The notes beneath the pieces were generated by a model. The model was not told where the DNA came from. It searched no databases and saw nothing but the letters and a program-made list of their open reading frames with translations. From assembly GCA_027483765.1 (NCBI GenBank), contig JAIXTW010000001.1, forward strand, positions 1-64,000: a DNA stretch of 64,000 nucleotides, in the 5' to 3' direction. This document shows, one piece after another, positions 43,236 through 52,642 of the stretch. The stretch's first letter is position 1, and each line of letters starts with the position of its first letter. Both the position numbers and the translations under genes were made by a program. This DNA is from Streptomycetaceae bacterium (lineage in GTDB: Bacteria > Actinomycetota > Actinomycetes > Nanopelagicales > Nanopelagicaceae).

Positions 43236-44753
43236 ATGCAGACCTTCTCCACCAACCCCCGCAAACTCTTATCAACCCGCGCAAGTAAAACAACCGCAGC
43301 GCTCACAGTTGTTGCACTCGCACTCATTTCAACAGTCACATATATTCAATCAAGACTCGAAACACCCACAACACTTAGCGCGTACTACACACAAGAGTTG
43401 CAATGGCAGAGCTGTTATGAAAACTACCAATGTGCAGATCTACTTGTGCCTATCGATTACACAAACTTGAAGACCGGGACATTTAACATCTCAGTTCTGA
43501 AATACCCAACAACAAATGAGAAGAAGCTGGGCAGCCTCATCGTTAACCCTGGTGGCCCCGGGGGGTCAGGCGTTGACTACGCCTTCGCGGCTGAATACCT
43601 CTTTAGCCCACCCATTCTTAACGCCTATGACATCGTGGGGTTCGATCCCCGCGGAGTCTCGCGCAGCGAGCCCATTATCTGCCTTAGCGATAAAGAGCTC
43701 GATGCCAACTACGCATCCGATGCCAAGCCAGATAACGAAAAAGAATTTGCTCAGACCCTGATTGACTCTAAGAAATTCATTCAGCAATGCGAAGAGAAGA
43801 ACAAACACCTCACATCATTTAGTACGGCAAACGCCGCCCGCGATATGGATATCTTGCGTCAAGCAGTGGGCGATAAACAATTGAATTACATGGGTAAGTC
43901 CTACGGCACATTCTTAGGCACTCTCTATGCGCAATTCTTCCCCAACAAAGTTGGCCGTATGGTTCTCGATGGCGCAGTCGATCCCACTATCTCCGACTTC
44001 CAACAATCACTCACACAAGCAATTGGATTCGATAAAGCCTTTGCTGCTTTTGCCGCCGATTGCAATAAAAGAAGTGATTGTCCGCTACCGAAAGACAAAG
44101 ATGCAGCTATTGAATTTATGAAGCAACTTTTTAAGCAGGCGGAGAAAAAACCAATCGCAGCAAAGAGCGACGAGCGTGTCTTAAGTGAATCCTTGATGGT
44201 CTTGGGTACTGCTTCCGCTTTATACGACAGCGCAACCGGATGGCCAGATCTGCGCAAAGCAATTGCTGAGGCGATGAAAGGCCAAAGCGATACCTTCTTC
44301 AAGCTCGCCGACGAATACACTGGACGCTTAGAAGACGGCAGCTATCGGAGCAATGAATTCGATTCCGCCGCCATTATTGATTGTTTAGATTTCACAGATG
44401 TACGCACCATCCGAGAAATGAAAATAGATGCGCGACTATTTGACGAGAACGCCCCACTCTTTGGTCCCTACCTCGCCTACAGCGGACTTGGCTGTAAGTA
44501 TTTTGAAACACCTAAAGCAACAACGATTGTGCCCACAAAAACTGCCAACCCAATCGTCGTTATCGGAACCACTGGCGACCCAGCTACGCCGTATCAATGG
44601 GCGCTGGGGCTAAACAAAATCCTGACTAATTCAGTTCTACTATCACTCACTGGCAACGGCCACACCGGGCAAGGCCAAGGAAATACCTGCATAGATAGCC
44701 AGGTCGACGATTATTATTTACTGGGCTATTACCCACTAGTATTTCGCTGCTAA
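43236..44753 (+). CDS. secreted or membrane-anchored alpha/beta hydrolase, tripeptidyl-aminopeptidase-like
   Basis: A 505-residue protein with an N-terminal hydrophobic signal or anchor (about residues 17-32). The oxyanion region is VNPGGPGGSGVDYA, the nucleophile elbow GKSYGTFLG, the acid GTTGDPATP and the histidine LTGNGHTGQG. It is like SlpD/SlpE and TAP hydrolases of Streptomyces that cleave peptides outside the cell. It starts directly after the holB stop, probably the same operon. It is the last gene before the AT-richer island. Confidence 0.85.
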   Translation: MQTFSTNPRKLLSTRASKTTAALTVVALALISTVTYIQSRLETPTTLSAYYTQELQWQSCYENYQCADLLVPIDYTNLKTGTFNISVLKYPTTNEKKLGSLIVNPGGPGGSGVDYAFAAEYLFSPPILNAYDIVGFDPRGVSRSEPIICLSDKELDANYASDAKPDNEKEFAQTLIDSKKFIQQCEEKNKHLTSFSTANAARDMDILRQAVGDKQLNYMGKSYGTFLGTLYAQFFPNKVGRMVLDGAVDPTISDFQQSLTQAIGFDKAFAAFAADCNKRSDCPLPKDKDAAIEFMKQLFKQAEKKPIAAKSDERVLSESLMVLGTASALYDSATGWPDLRKAIAEAMKGQSDTFFKLADEYTGRLEDGSYRSNEFDSAAIIDCLDFTDVRTIREMKIDARLFDENAPLFGPYLAYSGLGCKYFETPKATTIVPTKTANPIVVIGTTGDPATPYQWALGLNKILTNSVLLSLTGNGHTGQGQGNTCIDSQVDDYYLLGYYPLVFRC

Positions 44754-44815
44754 CTGTTGATTATTGAACATATTTTTTTAGGTTTGAACCAAGTCTCGAA
44801 AGTAGGGAGAGTAGA

Positions 44816-45520
44816 ATGAACCTCAGAGCATGGCAGGATTTCATTCCTGAATTTCAATTCTCGCCGGACGCAATCCACGTGGACCTAGGCGCAGGACAAA
44901 ACCCAAGAAATCCGCTTCGAGTACCCAATTTAATCGCAACTGATATTCAGTTACTCCAGCACTCTAAACATAAAACAATTTTCGCGGATTTAACTCGTCC
45001 ACTTCCATTTGATTCTAACTCAATTCAAAGTTTCTCTGCATTTGATGTGCTGGAGCATATTCCCCGTTGGGAACGGACAATAGAGGGGCAGGTGATTTTT
45101 CCGTTTGTAAATCTCATGTCTGAGGTATTCCGATGTTTGAGACCAGGTGGACACTTCATTGCTTTAACACCAGCCGTACCGTCACATATTGCGTTCCAGG
45201 ATCCAACACACGTGAATTTTGTGACTAAAGAAACACTTGATTTATACTTTGCAGGAGATGACCCTTGGGCGATGAGCCTAGGTTATGGTTTTATTGGAAG
45301 TTTTAACGTTCTGGAGAATGATTGGAAGGAAGGAGATGCGATTTTAGAATCAACTACTGAAATTGATGCAAGAGAAGCAATCTCGGCCCCGAAGGAAAGG
45401 GTGCGAAGATTCGTTCGCTCGCACAAATGGTTGCTCGTTTTAACCCGGCTCTTCCGTGGGCTCGACCTCAAAGACAATCCTTCCCACCTTTTATGGGTTG
45501 CACAGAAGCCACTGATTTAG
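44816..45520 (+). CDS. class I SAM-dependent methyltransferase
   Basis: A 234-residue Methyltransf_11-like protein with the SAM loop VDLGAGQNP (about 22-30), the acidic end of strand 2 (IATDIQ) and the motif DVLEHIPRW. AGGGAGAG upstream supports the ATG. It is the first gene of the AT-richer region and presumably modifies a surface sugar or lipid carrier. Substrate is unknown. Confidence 0.75.
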   Translation: MNLRAWQDFIPEFQFSPDAIHVDLGAGQNPRNPLRVPNLIATDIQLLQHSKHKTIFADLTRPLPFDSNSIQSFSAFDVLEHIPRWERTIEGQVIFPFVNLMSEVFRCLRPGGHFIALTPAVPSHIAFQDPTHVNFVTKETLDLYFAGDDPWAMSLGYGFIGSFNVLENDWKEGDAILESTTEIDAREAISAPKERVRRFVRSHKWLLVLTRLFRGLDLKDNPSHLLWVAQKPLI

Positions 45521-45606
45521 GCGCTCCCGCGAAGCCCCTAGGGCAAGTTCGAAAACCCCCATCTGGTTGGTAATAAGCACCCCCTGCCATGGTGCAGAAT
45601 TCCCCC

Positions 45607-46251
45607 ATGCGCTTAGATCATGTTTCTTATGTGACTTCCCACGACCAACTAGCTGACACCGTGCAAAGACTGGGTTCACGCCTAGGCAGCACATTTGTAG
45701 ATGGAGGTATCCACCCTCGCTTTGGCACACGTAACTTCACTGCCTCACTTAAGAACGGTCAATACATAGAAGTTGTATGTCCACTTGATCACCCAGCTAC
45801 AGAACAGACACCTTGGGGTAAGGCAGTATCAAAGAAGGCTAACGAAGGCGGCGGTTGGTTCACTTGGGTATTTAGTACAAAAGACATCGCGCCTATTGCT
45901 ACAAAGTTTGGGCGTGAGGCAACAGAGGGTCACCGCACACGACCAAACGGCACAGACCTTAAGTGGAAACAAATCGGTGTCAAAGAGATTACTGATACTA
46001 GAGAGTTCCCATTCTTTATTCAGTGGTTATCTGCTGATCACCCATCACAAGACGGAACACCACTTGCTGAGATTGAGAAGATTGTTATTGCAGATATCGA
46101 TCAACTTGCTGACTCTTGGTTCAAGGCGGAAATCCTTGCATCTCTCGGTGATGTCACAATTGAGTGGGTAGACCCATCAACAAATGATGATCAGTCAGGG
46201 ATTGTTGCCGTGCACTTGGTTACTCCGGGTGGGATAGTGGTCTTAGATTAG
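45607..46251 (+). CDS. glyoxalase-like (VOC) domain protein
   Basis: A 214-residue protein beginning MRLDHVSYVT, typical of the Glyoxalase_3-like (PF13468) group, with a likely metal-binding histidine at the start and IEVVCPLDHP. I prefer the ATG at 45607 over 45589 because family members begin with this strand and a -10-like CAGAAT ends 6 nt before it. Base composition resembles the housekeeping genes more than its neighbours. The reaction is unknown. The 45521-45606 gap is GC-rich in patches but shows no RNA gene I can support. Confidence 0.7.
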   Translation: MRLDHVSYVTSHDQLADTVQRLGSRLGSTFVDGGIHPRFGTRNFTASLKNGQYIEVVCPLDHPATEQTPWGKAVSKKANEGGGWFTWVFSTKDIAPIATKFGREATEGHRTRPNGTDLKWKQIGVKEITDTREFPFFIQWLSADHPSQDGTPLAEIEKIVIADIDQLADSWFKAEILASLGDVTIEWVDPSTNDDQSGIVAVHLVTPGGIVVLD

Positions 46252-46323
46252 AAAATCGTGGCAGAGTTTTGAATTCACATCCCATCGATCTTTGAAAAGC
46301 TGAGCAATCGAACAGGCTTCACG

Positions 46324-46329
46324 TACAAT
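46324..46329 (+). promoter_or_regulatory. -10 hexamer of a probable leaderless FkbM-gene transcript
   Basis: TACAAT ends 6 nt before the ATG at 46336, and no Shine-Dalgarno sequence is present. Confidence 0.5.
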
Positions 46330-46335
46330 TAATTC

Positions 46336-47061
46336 ATGCTGATTCCAATTAGACATTTGAGCCGATATTGGAATATCAAACCCACGGGTGTATTGCACGT
46401 CGGAGCACACAAAGGGGAAGAGTCTGGCGAGTACGGGAGACATAATTGGGGAAGGGTTGTTTGGGTAGAAGCCCAACCCGATCTAGTCTCACATCTTCGA
46501 TCGGTGCTAAAACCTCCAGAGAATACAGTTTTAGAAGCGGCGGTATGGAACAAGAGTGGTTTTGAACTTGACTTTCACATTGCGTCTAACGGTGAGTCAT
46601 CTAGTTTGTTGGAGCTTGGAAGCCATGCAATAAGTTATCCTCAAATAACTTTCCAATCGACAATAAAAGTTCAAACCAAGCGACTTGATGAAATAATTCC
46701 TAAAGAACAGTTTGCTAATTTCTTGAATGTGGATGTGCAGGGAGTCGAATTAAAAGCACTGGAAGGGCTCGGCCCGCGAATAAGTGAATTCAAATGGGTT
46801 TACACTGAGGTGAACAAAAAAGAAGTTTACAAAGACTGTACTAAAATTGTCGAAATTGATGAATACCTGAGCAAATTTGGCTTCTCTCGCATTTCAACAC
46901 GATGGGTATTTGGAAAAGGCTGGGGTGACGCGCTTTATGCCCAGAGAGAAATCCCGAGACCGCGTAGCTGGAAACTTCTGATAATTTTAAGTAATTTAAA
47001 TTGGATTTCTAAGCAACTCACCTGGCAAATCAAGGCATCAGTTCGCTACATTTTGAAGTAG
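46336..47061 (+). CDS. FkbM family methyltransferase
   Basis: A 241-residue SAM-dependent methyltransferase. The SAM loop is VLHVGAHKGEESGEYG (about 19-34), then VWVEAQPD, and the FkbM signature LNVDVQGVELKALEGLG is near 133-149. FkbM enzymes make O-methyl groups on sugars or polyketides, and here a glycan substrate is likely from context. The C-terminal 25 residues are basic and hydrophobic and may contact the membrane. Confidence 0.8.
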   Translation: MLIPIRHLSRYWNIKPTGVLHVGAHKGEESGEYGRHNWGRVVWVEAQPDLVSHLRSVLKPPENTVLEAAVWNKSGFELDFHIASNGESSSLLELGSHAISYPQITFQSTIKVQTKRLDEIIPKEQFANFLNVDVQGVELKALEGLGPRISEFKWVYTEVNKKEVYKDCTKIVEIDEYLSKFGFSRISTRWVFGKGWGDALYAQREIPRPRSWKLLIILSNLNWISKQLTWQIKASVRYILK

Positions 47062-47091
47062 ATTCAAGGCCACTTAAAAGTTCTGGCATGA

Positions 47092-48009
47092 TTACTGATG
47101 CAGATTGCTTGGCTTAGTTCCAACTACCCAAATATTTCCGAGGGGAAGAACTACAGGAATTTTAGCGAGAAGCTTTTTGACCCTAGAATTAAGAATTATT
47201 TTCTTTAAATTAATGGGTAACGGAAGTAAATGAATAATGTATGCCAGGGAATATGAGTTCCAATAAGAACCGGTATTCACATCTGTATAACCTGCTTTTT
47301 CCAACAATTTCCTTGCTGTATTCTGAGAGAAGAGATAGGTGTGTTCAATATCAAAAATTGGCGACGCACCGCGAAGTAATCTTGCCGACAACGAGTTTAC
47401 GTTGTGAATCGCTACAACCATAATCCCACCAGGTTTAAGTGATTTCATACAAGACTGAAGAGTCGATACGGGGTCCGAGAGGTGATCAAGGGTGTGAAAC
47501 ATAGTCCCTACATCAAAATGGTCTTGGGGAAGCACTCCGTCACTCATCATCGCTTGCACTAAGTGTGGCCGAACATCCACTCGAGAATTACTTATTGCTT
47601 CGGCGCTCGGTTCAACCCCTGCTATCTGTTTGAACCCAAAATCTTTAGCTGCTCCGAGAAAAAAGCCATTTCCTCCGCCAATTTCAAATATCGCCGCATG
47701 CTTAGGGTTTAGTGACATTTGCCTACGAACAATCCGCAAATATGTGGACGTCAAGCCGACTAACTCGTCAGAGTAATCGAAGGTAGATTTTTCATATGCG
47801 CTCCCAAGGTCCACATCCTTGACTGGGTCTGACCGGAGAAGTTTGCAGGTTTTACATCGAACCCACCTGTAGTGAATACGGTCGGGCAATCTTCGTGCCG
47901 AGAAGAGTTCGTCAACTTTTAAATCGTCTGTAGTGCTTGCGTCTAGTAGTGTCGTAGAGTTGCCCTTAACATTACAAATGGCACAACTTGTTTCAATATT
48001 CGTTGACAT
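47092..48009 (-). CDS. SAM methyltransferase with N-terminal zinc-binding motifs
   Basis: A 305-residue protein. Two CxxC pairs at the N-terminus (CAIC near 9-12 and CKTC near 52-55) should bind zinc. A Methyltransf_23-like domain follows, with EIGGGNGFFLG and the motif FHTLDHLSDP. Such CxxC-methyltransferases are common in deoxysugar clusters (C-methyltransferase type). It overlaps the upstream GT2 gene by 17 nt and belongs to the rfbF-rfbG-GT2 operon, so a modified CDP-sugar product is a fair guess. Confidence 0.75.
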   Translation of the reverse strand: MSTNIETSCAICNVKGNSTTLLDASTTDDLKVDELFSARRLPDRIHYRWVRCKTCKLLRSDPVKDVDLGSAYEKSTFDYSDELVGLTSTYLRIVRRQMSLNPKHAAIFEIGGGNGFFLGAAKDFGFKQIAGVEPSAEAISNSRVDVRPHLVQAMMSDGVLPQDHFDVGTMFHTLDHLSDPVSTLQSCMKSLKPGGIMVVAIHNVNSLSARLLRGASPIFDIEHTYLFSQNTARKLLEKAGYTDVNTGSYWNSYSLAYIIHLLPLPINLKKIILNSRVKKLLAKIPVVLPLGNIWVVGTKPSNLHQ

Positions 48010-48943
48010 CAAAATTTATCTTCTCAACTTCAAACATGGCAGGCGATCTTCTGACCTGACCATGGATACTCAATACGTATTCACCTATTACGCCCAAGAA
48101 GAACAGCTGAATTCCACCCATAAGGAAGAGACCCACGATTACAGTCGTAATGCCCACTGGTGTTCCAAGATCAAAAAGCAATGCAGCGACGAAATTAAAA
48201 ACCGCATAAGCGATTCCCGCACCTGACATTAGAAACCCACCCAATAATGCCATCCGAGCGGGAACCCTGGAGGTAGACACAAACCCGTTGATGGCTTGAT
48301 CAATCAAAGATATCAAGCTGTTCTTAGATTTTCCTCGCACCCTCTTCTGCCAAGTGTAGGAAATAGAGTGGCTTTTAACACCTGTTTGAGCGATAAGACC
48401 TCGGATATATGGGTATTGATCGTCAAGCTCTAGAATTGAATCAATCACCCGTTTGTCGGCTAATAAGAACTCCCCTGAATTCAATGGAATATCAGTACTG
48501 GCAAATCTACGAATAATTCGATAATAAATTGATCGAGCGCTACGCATAAAAATTGATTCTTGGCGATTGATTCTTGCCCCGTAGGTAATAAGGCTTCCTT
48601 TTTCCCAGGACTCTACGAATAGAGGAATGACATCTACGGGATCTTGAAGGTCGGCTGGCAACAATGGCACTATTGCATCACCGGTTGCACTCTTCATTGC
48701 GTTCCACATATTACGAAAGGGACCAACATTGCGACTGTTTACTATCACTTTAATATTTTGGTCAGTTTTCGCAAGCTCGCGCAAAATATTGACTGTTGCA
48801 TCCAAGGAGGCATTATCGGCAAAAATATGTTCGTATTTATATCCTGGGAGCTTTGATTTCATTACCTTACTCAAAGCCGAGGCGCAGAGAGCAACATTTA
48901 GCTCTTCGTTATAACAAGGTGTGATAACACTAATCTTCTTCAT
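47993..48943 (-). CDS. GT2 glycosyltransferase with C-terminal membrane helices (GtrB/DPM1-like)
   Basis: A 316-residue enzyme with the GT-A start SVITPCYNEELNV, the DxD-like LPADLQDP and two C-terminal membrane segments (about 231-252 and 266-290). This is the architecture of polyprenyl-phosphate sugar synthases. It should transfer a sugar from a nucleotide to a lipid carrier. The ATG at 48943 has an AGGAG ribosome-binding site and overlaps the rfbG stop (ATGA). An upstream GTG at 48949 lies inside that site. Confidence 0.82.
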   Translation of the reverse strand: MKKISVITPCYNEELNVALCASALSKVMKSKLPGYKYEHIFADNASLDATVNILRELAKTDQNIKVIVNSRNVGPFRNMWNAMKSATGDAIVPLLPADLQDPVDVIPLFVESWEKGSLITYGARINRQESIFMRSARSIYYRIIRRFASTDIPLNSGEFLLADKRVIDSILELDDQYPYIRGLIAQTGVKSHSISYTWQKRVRGKSKNSLISLIDQAINGFVSTSRVPARMALLGGFLMSGAGIAYAVFNFVAALLFDLGTPVGITTVIVGLFLMGGIQLFFLGVIGEYVLSIHGQVRRSPAMFEVEKINFDVNEY

Positions 48944-50001
48944 GTCCACTCCTTATAAAATTCAATAATCTGTTTTTGCATTACTTCAATAGGAGGTTGC
49001 GAAAGTGCTTGGATTTCCCAATCCACGGTAAGTGAAACAGCCTCCCGGGCTTCAAAGATATTTCTCCAACCTAAGTCCTTTCTGGCAAGTTCTGAGGATA
49101 GCCAAAGAAAGGGAGTTTCCTTCATATGAAATTGTTCATCAACAAAATTGTAACCAGGATTACCAGGCCATTTTAATGATGCGAACTGAACTATCTCCTC
49201 AACTGTTCGCTTGGAATCCTCACCAGGTCCAAAGTTGTATGAATACTCAACTTTCTCCTCATTTAACATTTTTAGGCCAAGCATTAAATAACCATTTAAC
49301 GGATCTAGAACATGCTGCCACGGGCGAACATAAGACGGGTTTCTAACCACCAGTTGTTTATTTGCCGAAAAACTTCGAACGATATCCGGTAGCAATCGGT
49401 CTGAAGCGAAGTCACCCCCGCCGATTACATTGCCAGCGCGCACAGTTGATAATCGCAAGTCACTTTTTAGGAATAATGCAACATTTCTCCAGGATGAGAC
49501 TAAATGCTCCACAGCTGCCTTACTAGCGCTGTAAGGATCAGAACCACCTAATTTAGCGTTTTCTATGTAGGCGATACCTGAACCGGAGTTTTCATAAACT
49601 TTGTCTGTTGTCACAACAATAACCCATGGGGAAGACTTATAAACTGTGACTGAATTCAACAGATGGGCTGTACCCATAACGTTTGTGCTAAATGTTTCCA
49701 TCGGGAATTCATAGGAAAATCTCACTATAGGCTGTGCGGCTAGGTGAAAAATCCCGTCGAACTGATTTTGCTCGAAGTAATTTTGAATCTCTGAAGCATT
49801 TCTTAAATCTAAAAAAACTTCACCGGCCATCTCGGAATTTCCGATTCTGGAGTATAAGGATTTTTCATCAGGTGGCAATGAGAGCCCATAAACATTTGCA
49901 CCCGCGAGATTGAGAATTGAGGTAAGCCAGGAACCTTTAAACCCTGTATGACCGGTAACCAAGATTTTTTTCCCCGAGTAACTCGCAAGGTTTTCTATCA
50001 C
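48940..50001 (-). CDS. rfbG: CDP-glucose 4,6-dehydratase
   Basis: A 353-residue extended SDR converting CDP-glucose to CDP-4-keto-6-deoxyglucose. The cofactor loop is TGHTGFKGSW (16-25), the active-site TTDKVYE starts at 131, and YSASK (157-161) holds the catalytic tyrosine and lysine. The HTGFKGSW and LxAQPIVRxSY sequences are diagnostic for this family. It starts 4 nt after rfbF. It is the branch point for CDP-deoxysugars. Confidence 0.93.
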   Translation of the reverse strand: MIENLASYSGKKILVTGHTGFKGSWLTSILNLAGANVYGLSLPPDEKSLYSRIGNSEMAGEVFLDLRNASEIQNYFEQNQFDGIFHLAAQPIVRFSYEFPMETFSTNVMGTAHLLNSVTVYKSSPWVIVVTTDKVYENSGSGIAYIENAKLGGSDPYSASKAAVEHLVSSWRNVALFLKSDLRLSTVRAGNVIGGGDFASDRLLPDIVRSFSANKQLVVRNPSYVRPWQHVLDPLNGYLMLGLKMLNEEKVEYSYNFGPGEDSKRTVEEIVQFASLKWPGNPGYNFVDEQFHMKETPFLWLSSELARKDLGWRNIFEAREAVSLTVDWEIQALSQPPIEVMQKQIIEFYKEWT

Positions 50002-50005
50002 TACA

Positions 50006-50779
50006 TCATTTCCAATTCTTCCAGGGAGCCGCGCCGGAATCCCAGAGCTCGTTTAAGTCTTGGGTCTCTCGGTATGTGTCCATGGGTTGCCAAAAACCAT
50101 GGTGCTCATAGGCCTTTAGTTGCCCATCTGTCGCTAACTTTTCTAATGGGCCTTTCTCCAAAATACACTCAGAGTCTAGATATTCGAAAACTTGAGGTTC
50201 AAAAATGAAATACCCTCCACTGACCCATTTATCCGACTTCGGTTTCTCGGAAAAAGCAGTCACATTACCGTTTGAATTAATTTGCAATGAGCCAAAGCGA
50301 TTTGTTGGTCTCACAGCGGTTACTGTTGAAATTTTCCCATGAGCTTTATGAAAATTTGTGAGTTCTTCTACATTGACATCAGAAAGTCCATCTCCATATG
50401 TGCATAAAAATGTTTCCCCTTCAACATATTTTCTAATTCTTTCTATGCGTCCACCAGTCATGGTTAATGCGCCGGTATTTGCAAGCGTCACAGTCCAATC
50501 TTCTTCAATCGCAGGATTATTAATGGTAACAAGATTCTTTTCCCTCAGACTGACAGTGATGTCATGCGTTCTTTCTGCGTAGTTCATAAAATAATCTTTA
50601 ATAACCTCACCTTTATATCCAAGGCAGATTACGAATTCGTTGATTCCTTGCGAAGATAAGTTTTTCATTATGTGCCACAAAATTGGTTGATCGCCGATCT
50701 GCACCATCGGCTTAGGCTTGAATTCAGTCTCTTCGCGTAGGCGCGTTCCCAGCCCACCTGCCAGAATGACCGCTTTCAT
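50006..50779 (-). CDS. rfbF: glucose-1-phosphate cytidylyltransferase
   Basis: Makes CDP-glucose from CTP and glucose 1-phosphate. The nucleotidyltransferase start MKAVILAGGLGTRLREET and EFKPKPMVQIGDQPILWHIM are the family signature. I choose the ATG at 50779, the usual family start, with GGGGG upstream. An ATG four codons earlier (50791) is possible. It heads the leftward operon rfbF-rfbG-GT2-methyltransferase, and is divergent from the transketolase pair across about 120 bp. Confidence 0.93.
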   Translation of the reverse strand: MKAVILAGGLGTRLREETEFKPKPMVQIGDQPILWHIMKNLSSQGINEFVICLGYKGEVIKDYFMNYAERTHDITVSLREKNLVTINNPAIEEDWTVTLANTGALTMTGGRIERIRKYVEGETFLCTYGDGLSDVNVEELTNFHKAHGKISTVTAVRPTNRFGSLQINSNGNVTAFSEKPKSDKWVSGGYFIFEPQVFEYLDSECILEKGPLEKLATDGQLKAYEHHGFWQPMDTYRETQDLNELWDSGAAPWKNWK

Positions 50780-50900
50780 TTCTACCCCCATTTAACTAAT
50801 CCGAATAGTAGACTCCTATCGGCGGATTCCGGAACATTTAGAGTGAAATGCATCTGCTAAGAGCAATTATAAAGCATTCATTGAGAACGGAGATACGACA

Positions 50901-51722
50901 GTGCGCCACGATTTCGCATTTGCCAATCCAGAAGATCTTGCAAGGAGTGCACGAAAAGAAATATTAAAAATGACTCATAATGCAAAGGCATCACATGTGG
51001 GATCTGCTCTATCTGTCGTAGATATTCTGAGTACGATTTATTTTAACCTGACTCCACCCGTGCCTGATTCTTTCAGTTTAAATGAACGGGACATCGTAAT
51101 CCTTTCAAAAGGACATGCAGCAGCAGCGCTTTATTCAGTACTTGCACTTCAGAATTACTTTCCAATTTCTTGGTTGGAAGATTACTGCAAAAATGGTGCA
51201 CAACTTGGGGGCCATGTCACCGCAAAAGGAGTGCCTGGGGTTGAGCTCTCGACTGGAAGCCTGGGTCACGGATTGCCTTATGGTCTAGGAATAGCTCTCG
51301 CTCGAAAGCGGAATTCTCTCAGCGGAAAAGTTTTTGTTGTAATTTCAGACGGCGAATGTGATGAAGGAACAACTTGGGAATCTGCTTTAATTGCTAACCA
51401 GCACAAATTGGACAACTTAATCGTTATTATTGACCGCAATAGAATTCAATCGTTGGGTAGCACGGAAGACACAGTCAAACTCGAGCCGCTTGCGGACAAG
51501 TGGGAGGCTTTTGGTTGGGAAGTCGATTCCATCGACGGACATAACTGCTCACAATTGCAGAAAGCTTTTAGCTCACAGAAATCCCCCAAGTGCATAATCG
51601 CGAATACAACAAAGGGGAAAGGTGTTGACTTTATGGAAGATACAGTCATTTGGCATTACAAATCCCCGTCGGATCTCCAACTATCAGAAGCGCTTAGCCA
51701 GATAGAAAAATCCAAAAAATGA
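50901..51722 (+). CDS. split transketolase, N-terminal (ThDP-binding) subunit
   Basis: A 273-residue protein equal to the first third of a transketolase. It has SKGHAAAALYSVL (69-81), GSLGHGLPYGLGIALA (119-134), and a ThDP/metal segment SDGECDEGTTWESALIA with DRN at 178-180. It needs the next gene's product for a complete active site. The start is a GTG at 50901 with GGAG upstream. Position in a polysaccharide cluster suggests a special role, not central metabolism. Confidence 0.88.
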   Translation: MRHDFAFANPEDLARSARKEILKMTHNAKASHVGSALSVVDILSTIYFNLTPPVPDSFSLNERDIVILSKGHAAAALYSVLALQNYFPISWLEDYCKNGAQLGGHVTAKGVPGVELSTGSLGHGLPYGLGIALARKRNSLSGKVFVVISDGECDEGTTWESALIANQHKLDNLIVIIDRNRIQSLGSTEDTVKLEPLADKWEAFGWEVDSIDGHNCSQLQKAFSSQKSPKCIIANTTKGKGVDFMEDTVIWHYKSPSDLQLSEALSQIEKSKK

Positions 51723-52642
51723 GAGACGCCTTTATCCAATCTCTGGCGAGACAAGCGGAACTAAACCCAAACCTTGTTTTAATTACTGGAGATTTAGGTT
51801 ATGGAGTCCTGGATAAGTTCAGTCAAGAATTCCCAAACCAATTTATTAATGCTGGCATAAATGAACAAACAATGATGGGAATGGCTGCCGGCTATGCCTC
51901 AACTGGAAAAAAAGTTTTTGTATACAGTATAGGAAATTTTTCAACCTTAAGATGCTTGGAGCAGATTAGAAACGACGTTTGTCTCATGAATAATCCAGTG
52001 GTTGTTGTTTCTGTCGGTGCTGGGTACTCGTACGGAAGCCAGGGTTACTCACATCATGCTTTGGAAGATATTGCAGTTATGCGTGCCTTACCAAACATGG
52101 AGGTACTTGTTCCCGCAGATCCAATTGAAACAGGTCACATTACCCGCTATCTCAGCACCAGCTCGAAACCTGCCTACTTGCGACTAGGTAAAAGCAACGA
52201 AGCGATTTATCACGAATCAAATTTCGACTTCAAACCGGGAAAAATTAACGAATTGCAATCCGGCAACGACGGAACAATCCTGTTTTCAGGAAGCGTCGGG
52301 GGTATTGCTCTCGAAGCATCGCGCCAGTTAAGCCACACAGGAATAACTGTCGCGGTTGCCTCGGTCCCATTTATTACTTCACTTGATCGAGATTATTTGG
52401 AGCTTGCATCATCGAAGGGACCAATTGTTGTTGTCGAGGAACATTCAAAACGTGGAGGCCTATCCTCAGCAATCTTAGAATTTGCAAGCGATGAGAATTT
52501 AACAATTAAGATTGGAATGATTGCAAGTGAGCAAAATGATCTTTCATTGATTGGCGATCAGGACTATTTACGAGAGGTGAATGGAATTTCGGCAGAAACA
52601 GTCATCAAGAGATTTAAGGCCTTTGCGGCAGTCCAAGATTAA
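51719..52642 (+). CDS. split transketolase, C-terminal subunit
   Basis: A 307-residue protein with the pyrimidine-binding domain (ITGDLGYG, then FINAGINEQTMMGMAAGYA, where the glutamate activates ThDP) and the C-terminal domain. It overlaps the N-terminal subunit gene by 4 nt (ATGA), which couples their synthesis. Its 3' end overlaps the convergent SDR gene by 29 nt. Together the two subunits could transfer a two-carbon ketol unit, possibly onto the CDP-4-keto sugar made by RfbG. Confidence 0.88.
   Translation: MRDAFIQSLARQAELNPNLVLITGDLGYGVLDKFSQEFPNQFINAGINEQTMMGMAAGYASTGKKVFVYSIGNFSTLRCLEQIRNDVCLMNNPVVVVSVGAGYSYGSQGYSHHALEDIAVMRALPNMEVLVPADPIETGHITRYLSTSSKPAYLRLGKSNEAIYHESNFDFKPGKINELQSGNDGTILFSGSVGGIALEASRQLSHTGITVAVASVPFITSLDRDYLELASSKGPIVVVEEHSKRGGLSSAILEFASDENLTIKIGMIASEQNDLSLIGDQDYLREVNGISAETVIKRFKAFAAVQD

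Noticed and set aside
45521-45606. Possible tRNA or small RNA in the GC-patchy gap, suggested by a TTCGAA sequence
   Set aside because: No cloverleaf arms could be paired on either strand and there is no CCA-adjacent acceptor stem.
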